A stretch of 64,000 nt of DNA from Orobanche coerulescens (GCA_033398695.1 CM065802.1:168759965-168823964); one strand, 5' to 3'; counted from the first letter of the stretch, positions 44,415 through 55,440 are shown. The notes: a model not told the origin generated them from the sequence alone. Program-made: numbers and translations.

Positions 44415-45383
44415 TCAAGGCGATGCGCTCGGTCGAATATACCCTTTATCTAACAACTCTCCCAACTGATTCTTCAATTCTAACATCTCCGATGGTGCCA
44501 TACGGTACGGCGCTCGAGAAATAGGTGCCGCATTTGGCTCTAGATCAATAGGGAATTCCACCTCTCGCTGTGGTGGTAATCCCGGCAAGTCATCCGGAAA
44601 TACATCGGGGTATTCGCTAACAACTGGAATTGACGATAAATCAACCCCACCATCTTTCGCCTTCAGAGCGTAACACCAGTAGCCAACACAACCATGGTTC
44701 AGAAGTTTCATCGCCTTCAAAGCGCGAGTCACACTCCCCGATCTACCCGGCTTACAGCCGACGAGAGTATGCTCGGTGCCATCCCCGGCCACGATTGAGA
44801 TAGTACGAGTCCGATAGTTCATGATAGCACCGTGACGATCCAACCAGTCGTCCCCGAGGATCAAATCCTCACCCTTAAGGTCTATAACAATGAGATTCGA
44901 GGGCCAATCTCGGATCCCGATCCTCACTGGGCAATCCCTAACTTCCCGGTCTCCAACCATACGATCCCCACTGGGCGTACTCACTACGAATGGCTCACAC
45001 TCATACAAGCAGTCAAAACCAATACGACTCACACAATCTGATGCAATAAAGGAATGGGTAGCACCCGAATCAAAAAGCACTGAAACTGGATGAGTAAGGA
45101 TTTGAGTGGTACCTGACGCCACCGGAATGTCTGCCTCCTCTTTGCGCCTCATCTGATATAATCGGGGGTGAACTGAACCTGAACTCGAGGCTGCACGGCG
45201 ATCCGGCTGACCCCGTCCTCTACCACGACCCGAACTCTGCGGAATATGAGTAGCTGGAGTACTGTGATCCCTCTGATTGGTAGTGGTAGTCGGAACCCTA
45301 ACAGCCCTGGTGGCCCTCTCACAATGAGTCGCCCGATGCCGGTCTGCCTGCAAGTGTAGCAAGTAACTGGAGGAAAAGGACAA
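44415..45383 (-). pseudogene. Element C protease and RT lead-in
   Basis: The open stretch carries the end of the second zinc knuckle (RHRATHC), an RG-rich spacer (SGRGRGRGQPDRR) and protease with intact catalytic DSG in VLFDSGATHSFI (residues 105-107). LILGDDWLDRHG follows, then the RT lead-in (YPDVFPDDLPGLPP, YRMAPSEMLELKNQLGELL). It stops at TGA after SASP. It is in the same frame as both gag and the downstream pol. Confidence 0.92.
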
Positions 45384-45454
45384 TCCTTCATCAAATGCTC
45401 ATATTGGTTGCAGTTAAAACAAACCCTGCCACCAGAAGCAACGGATCGAATCAA
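45149..45454 (-). pseudogene. Element C Gag zinc knuckles (shifted frame)
   Basis: The first knuckle CFNCNQYEHLMKDC is intact CCHC. A second begins CYTCRQTG and is completed only in the neighbouring frame (HRATHC). The knuckle frame is offset from gag (upstream) and protease (downstream), which share one frame. Two indels, near 45455-45475 and near 45357, therefore flank this region and cancel out. Confidence 0.85.
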
Positions 45455-46346
45455 CGGTTACCACCGAGATCCCCACCTGATGAAATGGCCTCTTCCCCGG
45501 TGTAGGGGCAGACTGTGCTCTCGAAAATCGGCCACTCTTGCCGTCTGAAAAGTTGCCAACTGTTTTCTGTTTCTTGGCCTCGGCACCCAGCTCTAATTCC
45601 GGTGCGGCCATCTCGATCGCTAGAGCGCGATCCTGATACTCCTTCAAAGTGGCACACATGAGCGGTGCCATACTCTGCCTGATATGCGGTTTCATGCGCA
45701 TATTAAAGTAACGGATTTTATCCGCTTCCGTCCTCACCTGATCTCTCACGAAACCCAACTGCTGATTGTAAGTAATGATGGCCTGAGAGATAGGCACATC
45801 CTGGGGTGTAGCGGTGAAGAACTCCACAATTCTGCGCTGCTTAATCGGCGGCGGACAATATTCTGCTTCCATAGCAGCCTTGAATTCTTCCCAAGTAGCT
45901 CGACGGTCTCTGGGCGTAACGGCCTCCCACCACTCCGCGGCTTCCTTATCCAGGAGGTACTGGGCAATATGTACCCTCCTGTCTTCGGGACAAGCTACGG
46001 CATCGAAGGTTCTGGACAACTGAAAGAGCCAATTCTCCCAACCGAGAGGGTCAGAAGATCCGGAGAAACGAGGCGGGTGCATCTTAGTCACCGTCTGAAG
46101 CCACTTACTAGCCTCCTCTTCCGGTGTCGGGGGCGGATTCTGGCGTCCACCCTGAGCTATCTGAGTAAGTTGGGCTACCAACTGCCGAAGTACGGCAGTA
46201 GCCCCGACGTCGGCATTATTACCCGACGGCACTGAGTGAGAGGCTGAATCCGCAGAGGACTGAGAAAGTGAGCCCTCCTCATTATCAGCACCACGACCAC
46301 GGCCTCGGCCGCGTCCCCTAGCCGTTCTACCACGACCTCTCAACAT
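45414..46346 (-). pseudogene. Element C Gag, capsid domain
   Basis: The start chosen is Met at 46346 (MLRGRGRTARGRGRGRGRG), because upstream codons lack the family pattern. An N-terminal RG box is followed by a Ser/Asn-rich linker and the retrotransposon gag domain (HPPRFSGSSDPLGWENWLFQ, AAEWWEAVTPRD, ATWEEFKAAMEAEYCPP and REEF-like IVEFFTATPQ). The C-terminal ~25 codons are out of frame after the indel near 45460. Gag builds the particle and packages RNA, perhaps also that of arrays A and B. Confidence 0.9.
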
Positions 46347-46590
46347 ATTGAAGGTAAATAAGAAAAGAACAAGATCAGAAAGATTCACAATTCACAAAGT
46401 TGGTAACACAAGTCACGATTCCGAACAGCGCAAGAAAACGAATCACAGAAATATAAGAGTTCGAGGAGACTTACAGCCACGGGTCGCACGAAAAGACGGT
46501 AGCATGATGATATTAGGCTCAACGACTGACTCTAATGACGCAACTGACAGACCCAAAATTCACCGACAGCCTAGGTATTCAAAACCTAAG

Positions 46591-46602
46591 GCTCCGATAC
46601 CA
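46591..46602 (-). other. Element C primer binding site (tRNA-Met)
   Basis: The minus strand TGGTATCGGAGC lies four bases inside the 5' LTR. It is identical to the sites of A2 (8300-8311) and B3 (61206-61217). Confidence 0.92.
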
Positions 46603-46606
46603 TAAA

Positions 46607-48830
46607 TGTAACACCCCAATTCACAAATGGGACGTTACACGCCGTAGAACCCTCGGGAGGTCTACCAGGCTAACACATGACACATAAACCACAATATAAA
46701 CCCAAATGATGCACTCAAAAGTAAGTAAGGTCGTGGCCTCGGCCAAAACATTTTAACGGAGTACATGAACAAAAGATAAATCCAATTCATTGCCCACGCA
46801 GGGGACTTAAACCAAGTTTCAAAGTAAACAGTCTAACTCCAATACTCGACACATGCAACGACAAAACATAAAAATACAGACTCGAGCCACATCATCAAGC
46901 CATCCCATCCTTTGCATGCGTGTCCCGTGCCTGCTCCTCAGCTCTCCCGGTACCTGAAATGCATAAGATGCATTTCCCCCATTTAAGGGGTTAGCATTCG
47001 AATGGCTAGTGCAAGTACACAATTACACAACATTATATACAAAAAAAATATGGTTTTTACACAATCATCTCAAAACATAAGTCATTTGCCATATATATTC
47101 CGGAATACAACATTGGCAATCAAATCAGTTTCCAATCATCACGATATCACAAAATCACAACTGGTATCCCGTGGTCGTACCCCTTAGTATCGACCCCCAG
47201 ACATCCCGTCGAACACTCCGGGTGGGATACCACTTCCGCGGCCGTACCCCTTAGTATCGACCCCCAGACATCCCGTCGGACACTCCGGGTGGAAGTTCAA
47301 TTACACACGCACCCAAGTCCACTTCCACGGCCGTACCCCTTAGTATCGACCCCCAGACATCCCGTCGGACACTCCGCGTGGAAGGAACACAACTCACGCA
47401 CCCAAAAATCACCATTCATCATTCATTTCGAAAATCACAACATACATAACGAAATGTAATACATGTACTTGCCTTGAATGAAACGAAATAAAGGAACAAC
47501 GAAGGAATAGGTTTCGGTCCGTACAATCCTTCCAAATCCATTCCTAACACAATAACGGTATACACAAGTCTCAATAACGCGGAAAGGTAAGAATAAATCC
47601 TAATTCTACCCGCTGGAACAATTTGTCGGTCATGACTTGGGTATCGTCGACTATAAGTGACGAACATTGAAAAGCTTGAAGTTTAAAACCACAAATCAAC
47701 AATAAAATGAAGGATTACAAGTACACGATCGAAGTCTAGCGATAACCCAGTGATAATTCGGACTATGAGAGTCAAATCCCAAGAAATCCCCAAATTTCCC
47801 CCAAAATCTCAAAACAAGGGTTTTGGGAATTTTTACCTTGATTCGGATGGTGGAAAGTGATTAGGAACTTGAAGAATTCACGCAAGGAATGCCCGGTGGT
47901 AGTGAATGATGATCTACAGTCGGAATCGTCCCTAACCCTCGCCCGGAATCGCTCAAAATCGAGAAGGATAAGAAATGAAGGAAAAATGACGAAGTTGACT
48001 GCTGCTGTCATATTTGTACTTAACAGACTTAGCGCACGCTACGCACATGCATTAGCGTGCGCTGGCGGGGCATGGCAGAACAGTCTGCCTACTGTCCTCC
48101 AGTTAGCGTACGCAAGCTAACATGGTTAGCATGCGCTAGTACTAGGGATTAGCGTGCGTTAACGCTGACTTAGCGTACGCTACCGGTCGAAGATCAATCA
48201 CGAACCTCTGTCTGATCGAAATCGTTAGCGCACGCTACGAACCCCAGGTTAGCGTACGCTAACCACACAGTGATAGCGCACGCAAGTCAGTCCTGAGTAG
48301 CGTGCGCTACTCAGGCAGCAGTTCTGCACAGCACACTGCTGCCAACAGCGCAAAAGTGCCGGAAAACGAGGCAAGACCAGAATCCGGAATCATAAACACG
48401 TAATACTCAAGATGACAAAGCTAAGCGTTGAAAGAGAATATAATCCCGATCACTAGAGAGTCTGATATGAAGCAAATGAAACGAAGTTCCCCAAACTTAT
48501 GAAAATTACAAAAACGGCCCAAGTACCCGAAAAATCGCAATACATCGACGGATTAACAAACCGAAAGTTTCAACACGACCAAACCAACCATACAAACTTG
48601 TGCAACTCAAGAAACAACGAAAACGAACAGTTTTTACGAGAATTGAACGTACATGCGACAAGATATAATTCAAGATGAAATTATGCAAAAACATCCTCGA
48701 AACTCGACCAGACGGAAAAACTCCAAGAACAAAATAGATTCAGAATTCCAAAACAGTGCTAAGCGAGTTGTCTGAAACGAACATACACCAAAAATAGAAA
48801 TTACCGAAAATAGAAAATACGGATATTACA
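46607..48830 (-). repeat. Element C 5' LTR (2224 bp)
   Basis: This is the LTR that would drive the element. Compared with the 3' LTR, the TATA locus reads TAAGTACAAAT instead of TAAATATAAAT (48011-48022), so the promoter may be weakened. Palindromes are kept at 48025-48310, but several spacers between them are rewritten. CTCCA at 48831-48835 is the right-hand target duplication. Confidence 0.94.
46954..47837 (-). promoter_or_regulatory. Predicted spliced leader in element C 5' LTR
   Basis: In element orientation: donor CAAG|GTAAAA (47837|47836); acceptor GTGTTAG|G (47544|47543), leaving a 293-nt intron; a 71-nt exon (47543-47473); GC-type donor CAAG|GCAAGTAC (47473|47472); CTAAC branch-like motif in the hairpin (46974-47020); acceptor TTTCAG|G (46954|46953), leaving a 519-nt intron. 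Splicing would keep the primer site and gag. The prediction rests on motif quality and on the same order in LTRs B and D. There is no transcript evidence. Confidence 0.45.
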
Positions 48831-48835
48831 CTCCA

Positions 48836-50487
48836 GACCTACCCGAATTGATAACCTTGTGGTCGAATCATCAATGCATAGAGTTCACAACGACAAGGGT
48901 TTCACATTTGCCACAATCACAAATATGTCAAATCATGAGTTAATGCCAACAACACTTAGCAAAACACTACGTCAAACCATAACGCACCGAAAAGAAACCA
49001 TATACGTCCACACGCAATACCAAGTGCAACATCAACACCAAACATATCGATAGAATTCACATAGTTCACAAACCACACCATTCACAAAACACACACGTTT
49101 TGAAAGAGGGCCTTTAACAAGGCTAATCAAATCTTTTGAAAGTTCAATTCAAACGACCACAAAACAAGAATTATATGGACAAGGTACTTGCCTCAAAATC
49201 GGCACGCAAGTATCCCGACGAACACGGCTCAACCGGAAAGCTTGAAACGCCCGATGTTTTCGAAAAGGAAAACGATAACGAACGGAAGGGTTCAACTTGG
49301 TTTCTTCGCAAGAAACTCGACCCTAACAACATATAATCCATAAATCAACAATCATACGAGGAAGGATAATCGTAGAACGCCCGAAAACCCCTCTATGACA
49401 TTCTACCGGACACCTTCAAGGCGTCGACCAAGAACTCGACCAAAACAACGAATCGATACGATCCAACCATGGAATAACAAGGGAAAAGATATAAAACACC
49501 TAAATAATCATCAATCCATCATAATCCTAAGTTAAAACGGATTAATCGGACGAAAACAACAAAAATACCCAAATTCCCCAAAACTAGATTTCTAGGAAAT
49601 CTGACCTGATTCGGTAAATCGGAGGATGTTATTGGATGGATGATTGATGATATGAACCTCAAAACTTCATGGATTAATTGTATAACAACACTCCTCCATG
49701 ATTATCACAACCTCAGCCTCGGAAGAGAAGAAGAACGAGTGAGAAATGGCTGAGAAATACGCTGCCAGGCCTTAAATAGCCGATCACGGGCCGTTACGTC
49801 GTAGCCGGCCATGGCTTACGACGTAACCGCCATGGCCGAACTCATCGCCCGGAAATGCCGGAAGCATTACGACGTTACGGGCAAGGGCCTTACGACGTAA
49901 CCAGCCTTTACGACGTAATCGCGATCACTACCAGACGTTACTCGGCCAGTGCTCGGCCCGGCCTCAAAGATGCCCGCCATGACTCGCCGACCAATTCCGA
50001 CGGCCCGAACGACCCCGAAACCCGAACCTGAGTACGAATCAAAGATACGGTTACGAAGTACTCGCAAAGACGAATCCGAGCACTAAGAGAACACACGATT
50101 CCGACCACCCGAAGGCTCGAAATTCGACAACGGAAAGTAATTACCCCAAACTTTGGGAAATTACGAAAATGGCCCAAAACGCCCGAAAATCACGATACGT
50201 GATCGAAACACCAAGCCAAAGCTCGCAACATGAATAATAACATTAAATGAACTTACGAGAAAGTCGAAACAACAGTTTCGGATGAGATTCGCAAGAATCG
50301 AACTCAAGTGCGGAAAAACCGCTAAAAAGCACGGAACTCAACAAAACGACACCGAAACGAGCTCGGATGACAAAAAGTGCAGAATTTATCATTCTCGGAC
50401 TGACGAAACGGTCATGAGCGAGTCGTCAAAACGGACTTCCGCCGAAAAAAAGAAATTTACCGAAAATCGAAAATTGCGGATATTACA
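48836..50487 (-). repeat. LTR B1, right part
   Basis: LTR B1 resumes after C and ends at GCGGATATTACA. Features on the minus strand: GC donor GAG|GCAAGTACC (49192|49191), acceptor TTGTTAG|G (49323|49322), donor CAG|GTCAGA (49616|49615), TATA-like TATTTAAG (near 49771-49778) and palindromes at 49792-49945, mostly of TTACGACGTAA form. Confidence 0.9.
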
Positions 50488-51270
50488 TTCTACCCTCCTT
50501 AAAAGAAGTTTCGTCCCGAAACTTAAAATAAGTAGGGAGAAGCAATATCCACTGTCAGGAAAACTCGACGAGATACCCAAAAACCGAAAACTCGCGCCCG
50601 AGGGCGAAACGCTGCAAGAAACGCAAAGGAACATACGGCGTGAAAACACACTCCACGACGACCAACACAACGCCACCGATAGAGACATAATAAAACCAAC
50701 AAGTGACAAGCGTCATCAAACAGATAATACAACCAAGTCGATTATCCGAACAATCACAAAACACAACGAACGAAAATCAATATGATTGACCACCCCAACG
50801 GTACATCAATCAAAACGCGAGCCAATCGCTGAAGAAATACGGAATTCCACCGCCCAAGGGTTGGAAGATCGAAAACAAGACAAATTTCCCGAATATAAGG
50901 AAATTAGGAAGGAGTCTGAACGCTCAACAATCACGAAACGAGATCAACAAAAACCGAACAATCAAACGATCGAACCACAACGGTCGAGACAACAAAAATC
51001 GAACAATCATGTTCGAATCACGAAGAACAATAAAATTCAAACAACAACTCTCAGGTTCACGTCTCGGCTCGAGACAATATATGATCCGGTAAAAGTAACA
51101 AGATGTGATTCACATGTAATATCCGGATTTATTACAGTGTATTTCATCTGTATTCAAACCATGTATTATTTCGGATTGGTGATTTTGATTATTGGAGTAT
51201 GATATTTAGTGCATTAATATCATTATACATAAGTATAGCAACTTGCAAAATTGCTCAAACAACCTCGTGA

Positions 51271-51524
51271 TAGCGCACGTTAAGAATGTATCTTAACGCG
51301 CGCTATCGGGCCATTATTAGCGCACGCTATGCAGGTATGAGTAACGTGCGCTAAGGACTCAATTATTGAGCGGGGCAGCTGGCTCGTGCGCCAGCGGGAC
51401 ATGGGTCCGGATAAGATTCCCGCTGACGCACCCTGACAAATTCTGAAGTCAACCATTATTAGCGCACGCTAAGGGATGCTTAGTAGCGTGCGCTAACTTA
51501 TCAATAATGCAGAAAATTATAAAT
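51271..51524 (+). promoter_or_regulatory. LTR D promoter: palindrome cluster and TATA box
   Basis: TAGCGCACGTTA, TTAACGCGCGCTA, TAGCGCACGCTA, TAACGTGCGCTA, TAGCGCACGCTA and TAGCGTGCGCTA lie between 51271 and 51496, followed by TTATAAAT at 51517-51524. A second cluster of at least eight such palindromes at 52344-52555 lies inside the predicted first intron. Confidence 0.6.
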
Positions 51525-51747
51525 GGGACATCAACCGTGTTGGCTTGCATTTCTTTCGCACTTTCCTCAATCTTGAGAGTTCAGAGAGTTGTAGAAATAC
51601 TCTTATACACTTAGAACACATATTATTGATGTTTATACATTGGTTACCACGTGGAATGTTCATGGAAGTGGAATAGCACCTTGGAAGGGCATACAACCAA
51701 CCGGAGTTGGATTCTACCTTACGGTTCAGTGATTTCGTCATTTTAAG

Positions 51748-53158
51748 GTATGTTCAATCTATCTCCAGACTTAGAGTTGGATTCTAAAGATTTGGATGAT
51801 CATGTTAACAAGATATGGATTTTCATAGATGAATTATCCAAGTATCATGTTTGGAATAGTGAGTTGTATAAGCCTGGAATACCTTGATTATAATCATCAT
51901 TATTTGAATCTTAGTACACTGGATATGTGAAGAGAAGCTTCTATCATTGGTTAACCGAATCTAATAGATGATTTCATAGTAATCTTGGACTAGACGTTAA
52001 CATCCTTATTGTTAGATAAATCTAAAGGTTTGATCATGGAAGGATTTATCTTGTATATATAGGACGTTTATCAACTTCAGTAGGATAATATGGACTGATA
52101 TAGAGGTGTTGATATCAACCATTTAGTTTTTCGTATTATCGTATGAAGATTTGAAGTCGGAAAAGAATATGGTTTTATATTGGCATGCATATCCTTGAAT
52201 GCGAAGTTGTCTTTATCCGTATAATCATTCATGAGGGTGTAGACATAGTATTCATGGAAGTAACATGAATTATCACGCAAGATTTCGTTGTTTCAAACAT
52301 GGCAAGAACAGTTTACTGCTCACCAGTAAACTGCCATGCATAGATAGCGCACGCTATGCTATGCAATGTAATGTGCGCTATCGAGCAGCTGTTAGCGTGC
52401 GCTACGTTTGGTACGTAACGTACGCTAGACCATCAGACGAGTCAATTGGCTGGTCAGTGAGGTACTGACCATGCATCGTTAGCGTGCGCTAGGCTTTGTT
52501 GTTTGCGTGCGCTATCGATGCACGTAACGCACGCTACACAGAGTACTTAGCGTGCGCTAAGCTATTCGGGCAGATTGCAGTTTATGAACTTTTGACCGTT
52601 AATCGAATTGTTTAAAATTCATACGACGTGAGATAAATCCTATATCATTTCTTTTGTTAAGGTTTGGTCTAGTTACGTGATTGATTGAGAAGGACGATCG
52701 TCGAGTGTTCATTTCCGTGGAAGTGTTATTATTGTCTTCAAATCGAGGCAAGTACCTTAATTGTTTTACGTATTGTTGTTATACATATTGTCGTGCATGT
52801 ATGTCGTTATTGTATGTCCACCTCGTGTTGGTCCGACGGGATCATCGGGGGATCTATGCTAGCGTGCGCTGGATCATCGGACGGGTTTTTCCACCACGGG
52901 TTGGTCTGACGGGGTCATCGTGGGTTCTAGGCAGTGAACGCTGGATCGATGGAATTACCATGTGTATGTATTGATATCATGTTGTGATTATCAGTTGTGT
53001 ATGTTATGTTTGAGTTTCTCGTAGGAGAAGACTCGTTGGTATTTTGTCGTTTACGTTATCATTATTATTCACCGTGAGATATGAATAATATGCTGTGGTA
53101 CTTGTACTAGCATCGTTGTGCTAACCCCTTCGGGGGTGAACATTTTGTTTGTGTTCAG
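51748..53158 (+). promoter_or_regulatory. Predicted spliced leader in LTR D
   Basis: Predicted intron 1 is 51748-52661 (GT-AG), exon 2 is 52662-52747 (86 nt) and intron 2 is 52748-53158 (GC-AG). The CTAAC motif at 53121-53125 lies 34 nt before the acceptor. The order and motif sequences match those of LTRs B and C, although the flanking sequence does not align well. Confidence 0.42.
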
Positions 53159-53888
53159 GATCCAGGAGAGCTGGGAAACAACCACTGGAACAGTATGACG
53201 ACGAGGGTGCAGAGTGATGTCCCGAGCGGGTTTACTTATCTGTTGTTTATTCGTTATTTCAATAAGTACTCGAGTACGAAGTCGGTTGTGATATTTTGAA
53301 TTTGGTGATGTATTATTAAGTTCTGTTGAACAATTGTACTATTCCTGTATTGGGTCGAATCGATGTCTTGTAATTCCGTTATTTCCATTTATTAGTACCT
53401 TTTTATACTTGTTCAATTCTTCAGCCTTGTAAATCCTTACGTAAAGGATTTACGGCGCTGTAATATTCCCGAATATATCGGGGGTGTTACATCACATAAG
53501 ATCCATAGGAAAGGGAATAGCAATTGAAAAGTCACAACGACAAACGAGTAATTTCAAAACACCACACTCGTTCGATCAATAAAAGAAAGGGATAGGGCAA
53601 GCTCAGAAAATGTTAACGAACATAAACGAGTCGACAGAGTCGAAAATATAGAAGTTCCAAATCCGATCCACTTCGAATAAGAGAATTAGTAAAACCAGAT
53701 GATGTCACTTCCGAACAAGGTTCACAAGAATCGAACCGAACTCGAAAAAGTCACAGCGAGATTGACCCAAAACAAGATCACAGCTCGTCCGAACGACGAA
53801 ACTGAAATACAGAACAAGTTCAGAAAGTATCAACGAACACGAGCGAGTCGATAGACTTGAGAAAGAGGAAATGCAGAAGCCAAAAATA

Positions 53889-53945
53889 ATACGGGTATTA
53901 TATTCGACCTCATCTAAAAGAAGTGTCGTCCCCGAAACTCACAAC
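53889..53945 (-). repeat. Relic LTR-end/polypurine junction inside B interior
   Basis: The + strand GGGTATTATATTCGACC followed by AAAAGAAGTGTCGTCCCCGA parallels the true LTR-interior junction (GGATATTACATTCTACC and AAAAGAAGTTTCGTCCCGA at 50478-50520). The bases before it also resemble the LTR end. The second interior has the same relic at 59457-59515. Confidence 0.6.
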
Positions 53946-55029
53946 AACGAAATCAATGTGACAACACAACAAGCAACCGATAGAAACATCCTTCGAAGGC
54001 CTCTCAAAGCCGATTCGATAATCGTGTCAAGCGCGAACTCCGAAAGTCTTGGTAGTCAATTCGCAAAACTGAATTCGGTGTCCCTCGAGTCCACACTTGA
54101 AATGTGTTACTGACGAGAAGGACAATTTACACGTGCATGCCCCGGCACATCACGGTTGAAACGCCTCGGCTCGGCATACCAAAAATACAAATGCTAGATA
54201 CAATGGGGCATAACGTCAAAACAACATAGCGAAGATGCCAACTCAAAGACAACAAGGAATCATAATACATATCATATACAACGATTATCATCGTAAAATA
54301 ATACACACAAACACTACAGCAACGACGGTATCGTTCGGCGACCTCAACGGCCCGAACAATAACCAGCACATAATTACAAACATTATGAAACAATCACATA
54401 TGTACACAAACGTACAAACCCAAGCTTTAACAGCTCACACAGGTGCGATAACACGCAAGCCACCACGAAATGACAACATTAAGGATCGTCATCACACCTC
54501 CCACAAGGGCTAACAAAATATATGCGTGGCGAACGACTCGACGCTCACGCCACCAATTCAATCACAATTCGGGGTTAACACCATAACGAAAGTTCGAAAA
54601 CCATACTCGCATTTCCGGTCCGCAAACAGGAATGATAGGTTTTAAAAACGAAAACCACCTTTTGAAAACAGTTTGGAAACAACAGTTGATCTTGAGTATC
54701 ATTTTACAAAAAGTAGTACAAACACCATTATCGAGACTTTGAAAATCATCTTGCGTTTGAACAAAAATGAGGACACCTTTCTTTTAGTGAAAAACTTTCA
54801 AAAATATTCGACCCTTGGGTATAAGCAACTGCATTTGAAAATATCTCAAAATATTTTTGGTCCTCAACCGGAAAATTTTTGAAATGTATTGCGGCATTAG
54901 AAAACACCTTCAAAACACCGCAAGAAAATAATTCGTTTTAAAAGTATGTCTCGAATTTTAATTTTCTAAGATACTCAAGGTTTTCAAAAATAATTCAATG
55001 GGCTAGAATGCCCAAAAAGTTTAGGTACT

Positions 55030-55440
55030 TACACGGAACATTATAGTGCCGTGTGTCCCGCGCCGGAACCCACCAGGCTAAAAACCATTTACAAAAATGC
55101 CAAAAAGGCCGATGACGGTAATATTTCAAAACTTACAAAATCCATTTACAAAATACTAAATACCATCATAAGAATTTCGCCAAAATGATCAAGGCCATAA
55201 TGCCAAAAACTCAATTAAGGGAATTGGTTTTTGAAATAAAACTCAGTCGGTAAAATAACGAAATCCATTACAAAAGAACTCACACAGCGGATAAAAGAAA
55301 TACAGTTCGTCATGCACAGTCCAGCAACAATACTCCTCATACGAACGAAATATGAGAGTCAAATAGTCACGTATTAAGAAATCAAAATCCATAAGAGGAT
55401 TCCGTCACTTAACAAATAATCATAAAAATAGCTCGTGTCA
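55030..55440 (-). repeat. Degenerate A-like LTR head inside B interior
   Basis: CATTATAGTGCCGTGTGTCC then CGGAACCCACCAGGCTAA resembles the start of LTR A (TATTACAGCACTGTGGGTCC then TGGAACCCACAAGGCTAA). The similarity fades over the next ~200 bp (GGCAAGGCCAAACGG-like stretch). The second interior has the copy at 60607-61020. This suggests an A-related LTR was absorbed into the B interior. Confidence 0.55.

Larger units (their letters stand above)
39479..48830 (-). mobile_element. Element C: full-length Tekay/Del-like chromovirus, 9352 bp
   Basis: The element has LTRs of 2213 bp (39479-41691) and 2224 bp (46607-48830), TG/CA ends, target duplication CTCCA on both sides, a polypurine tract (41692-41708) and a tRNA-Met primer site (46591-46602). 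The minus-strand order gag, protease, RT, RNase H, integrase and chromodomain-like end defines a Ty3 chromovirus. Long LTRs plus this C-terminus suggest the Tekay/Del lineage (inferred). By eye the LTRs are near-identical outside the promoter-proximal palindrome cluster, so insertion is recent. Several nonsense codons and frameshifts block the coding region. Confidence 0.95.
51115..53491 (+). repeat. Solo LTR D (2377 bp)
   Basis: It runs TGTAATATCCGG to GGGGTGTTACA with TCACA on both sides (51110-51114 and 53492-53496). The empty site is preserved in the second B interior near 59060. It is the only LTR here in + orientation. It has palindrome clusters (51271-51496 and 52344-52555), TATA (51517-51524), donor AAG|GTATGT (51747|51748), acceptor TTTTGTTAAG|G (52661|52662), GC donor GAG|GCAAGTACC (52747|52748), tandem units (52831 and 52902), hairpin with CTAAC (53103-53138) and acceptor TTCAG|G (53158|53159). 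A solo LTR arises by recombination between the two LTRs of one element. Confidence 0.93.

Noticed and set aside
50282..50785. 167-codon basic open frame crossing the B1 LTR end
   Set aside because: It spans the LTR/interior boundary on the antisense strand and is frameshifted in the matching place of B2 (58232-58736). No domain is visible.
54673..54882. 69-codon open frame conserved in both B interiors (also 60250-60459)
   Set aside because: Conservation is explained by recent duplication of the whole interior. It is antisense to the element with no recognisable motif.
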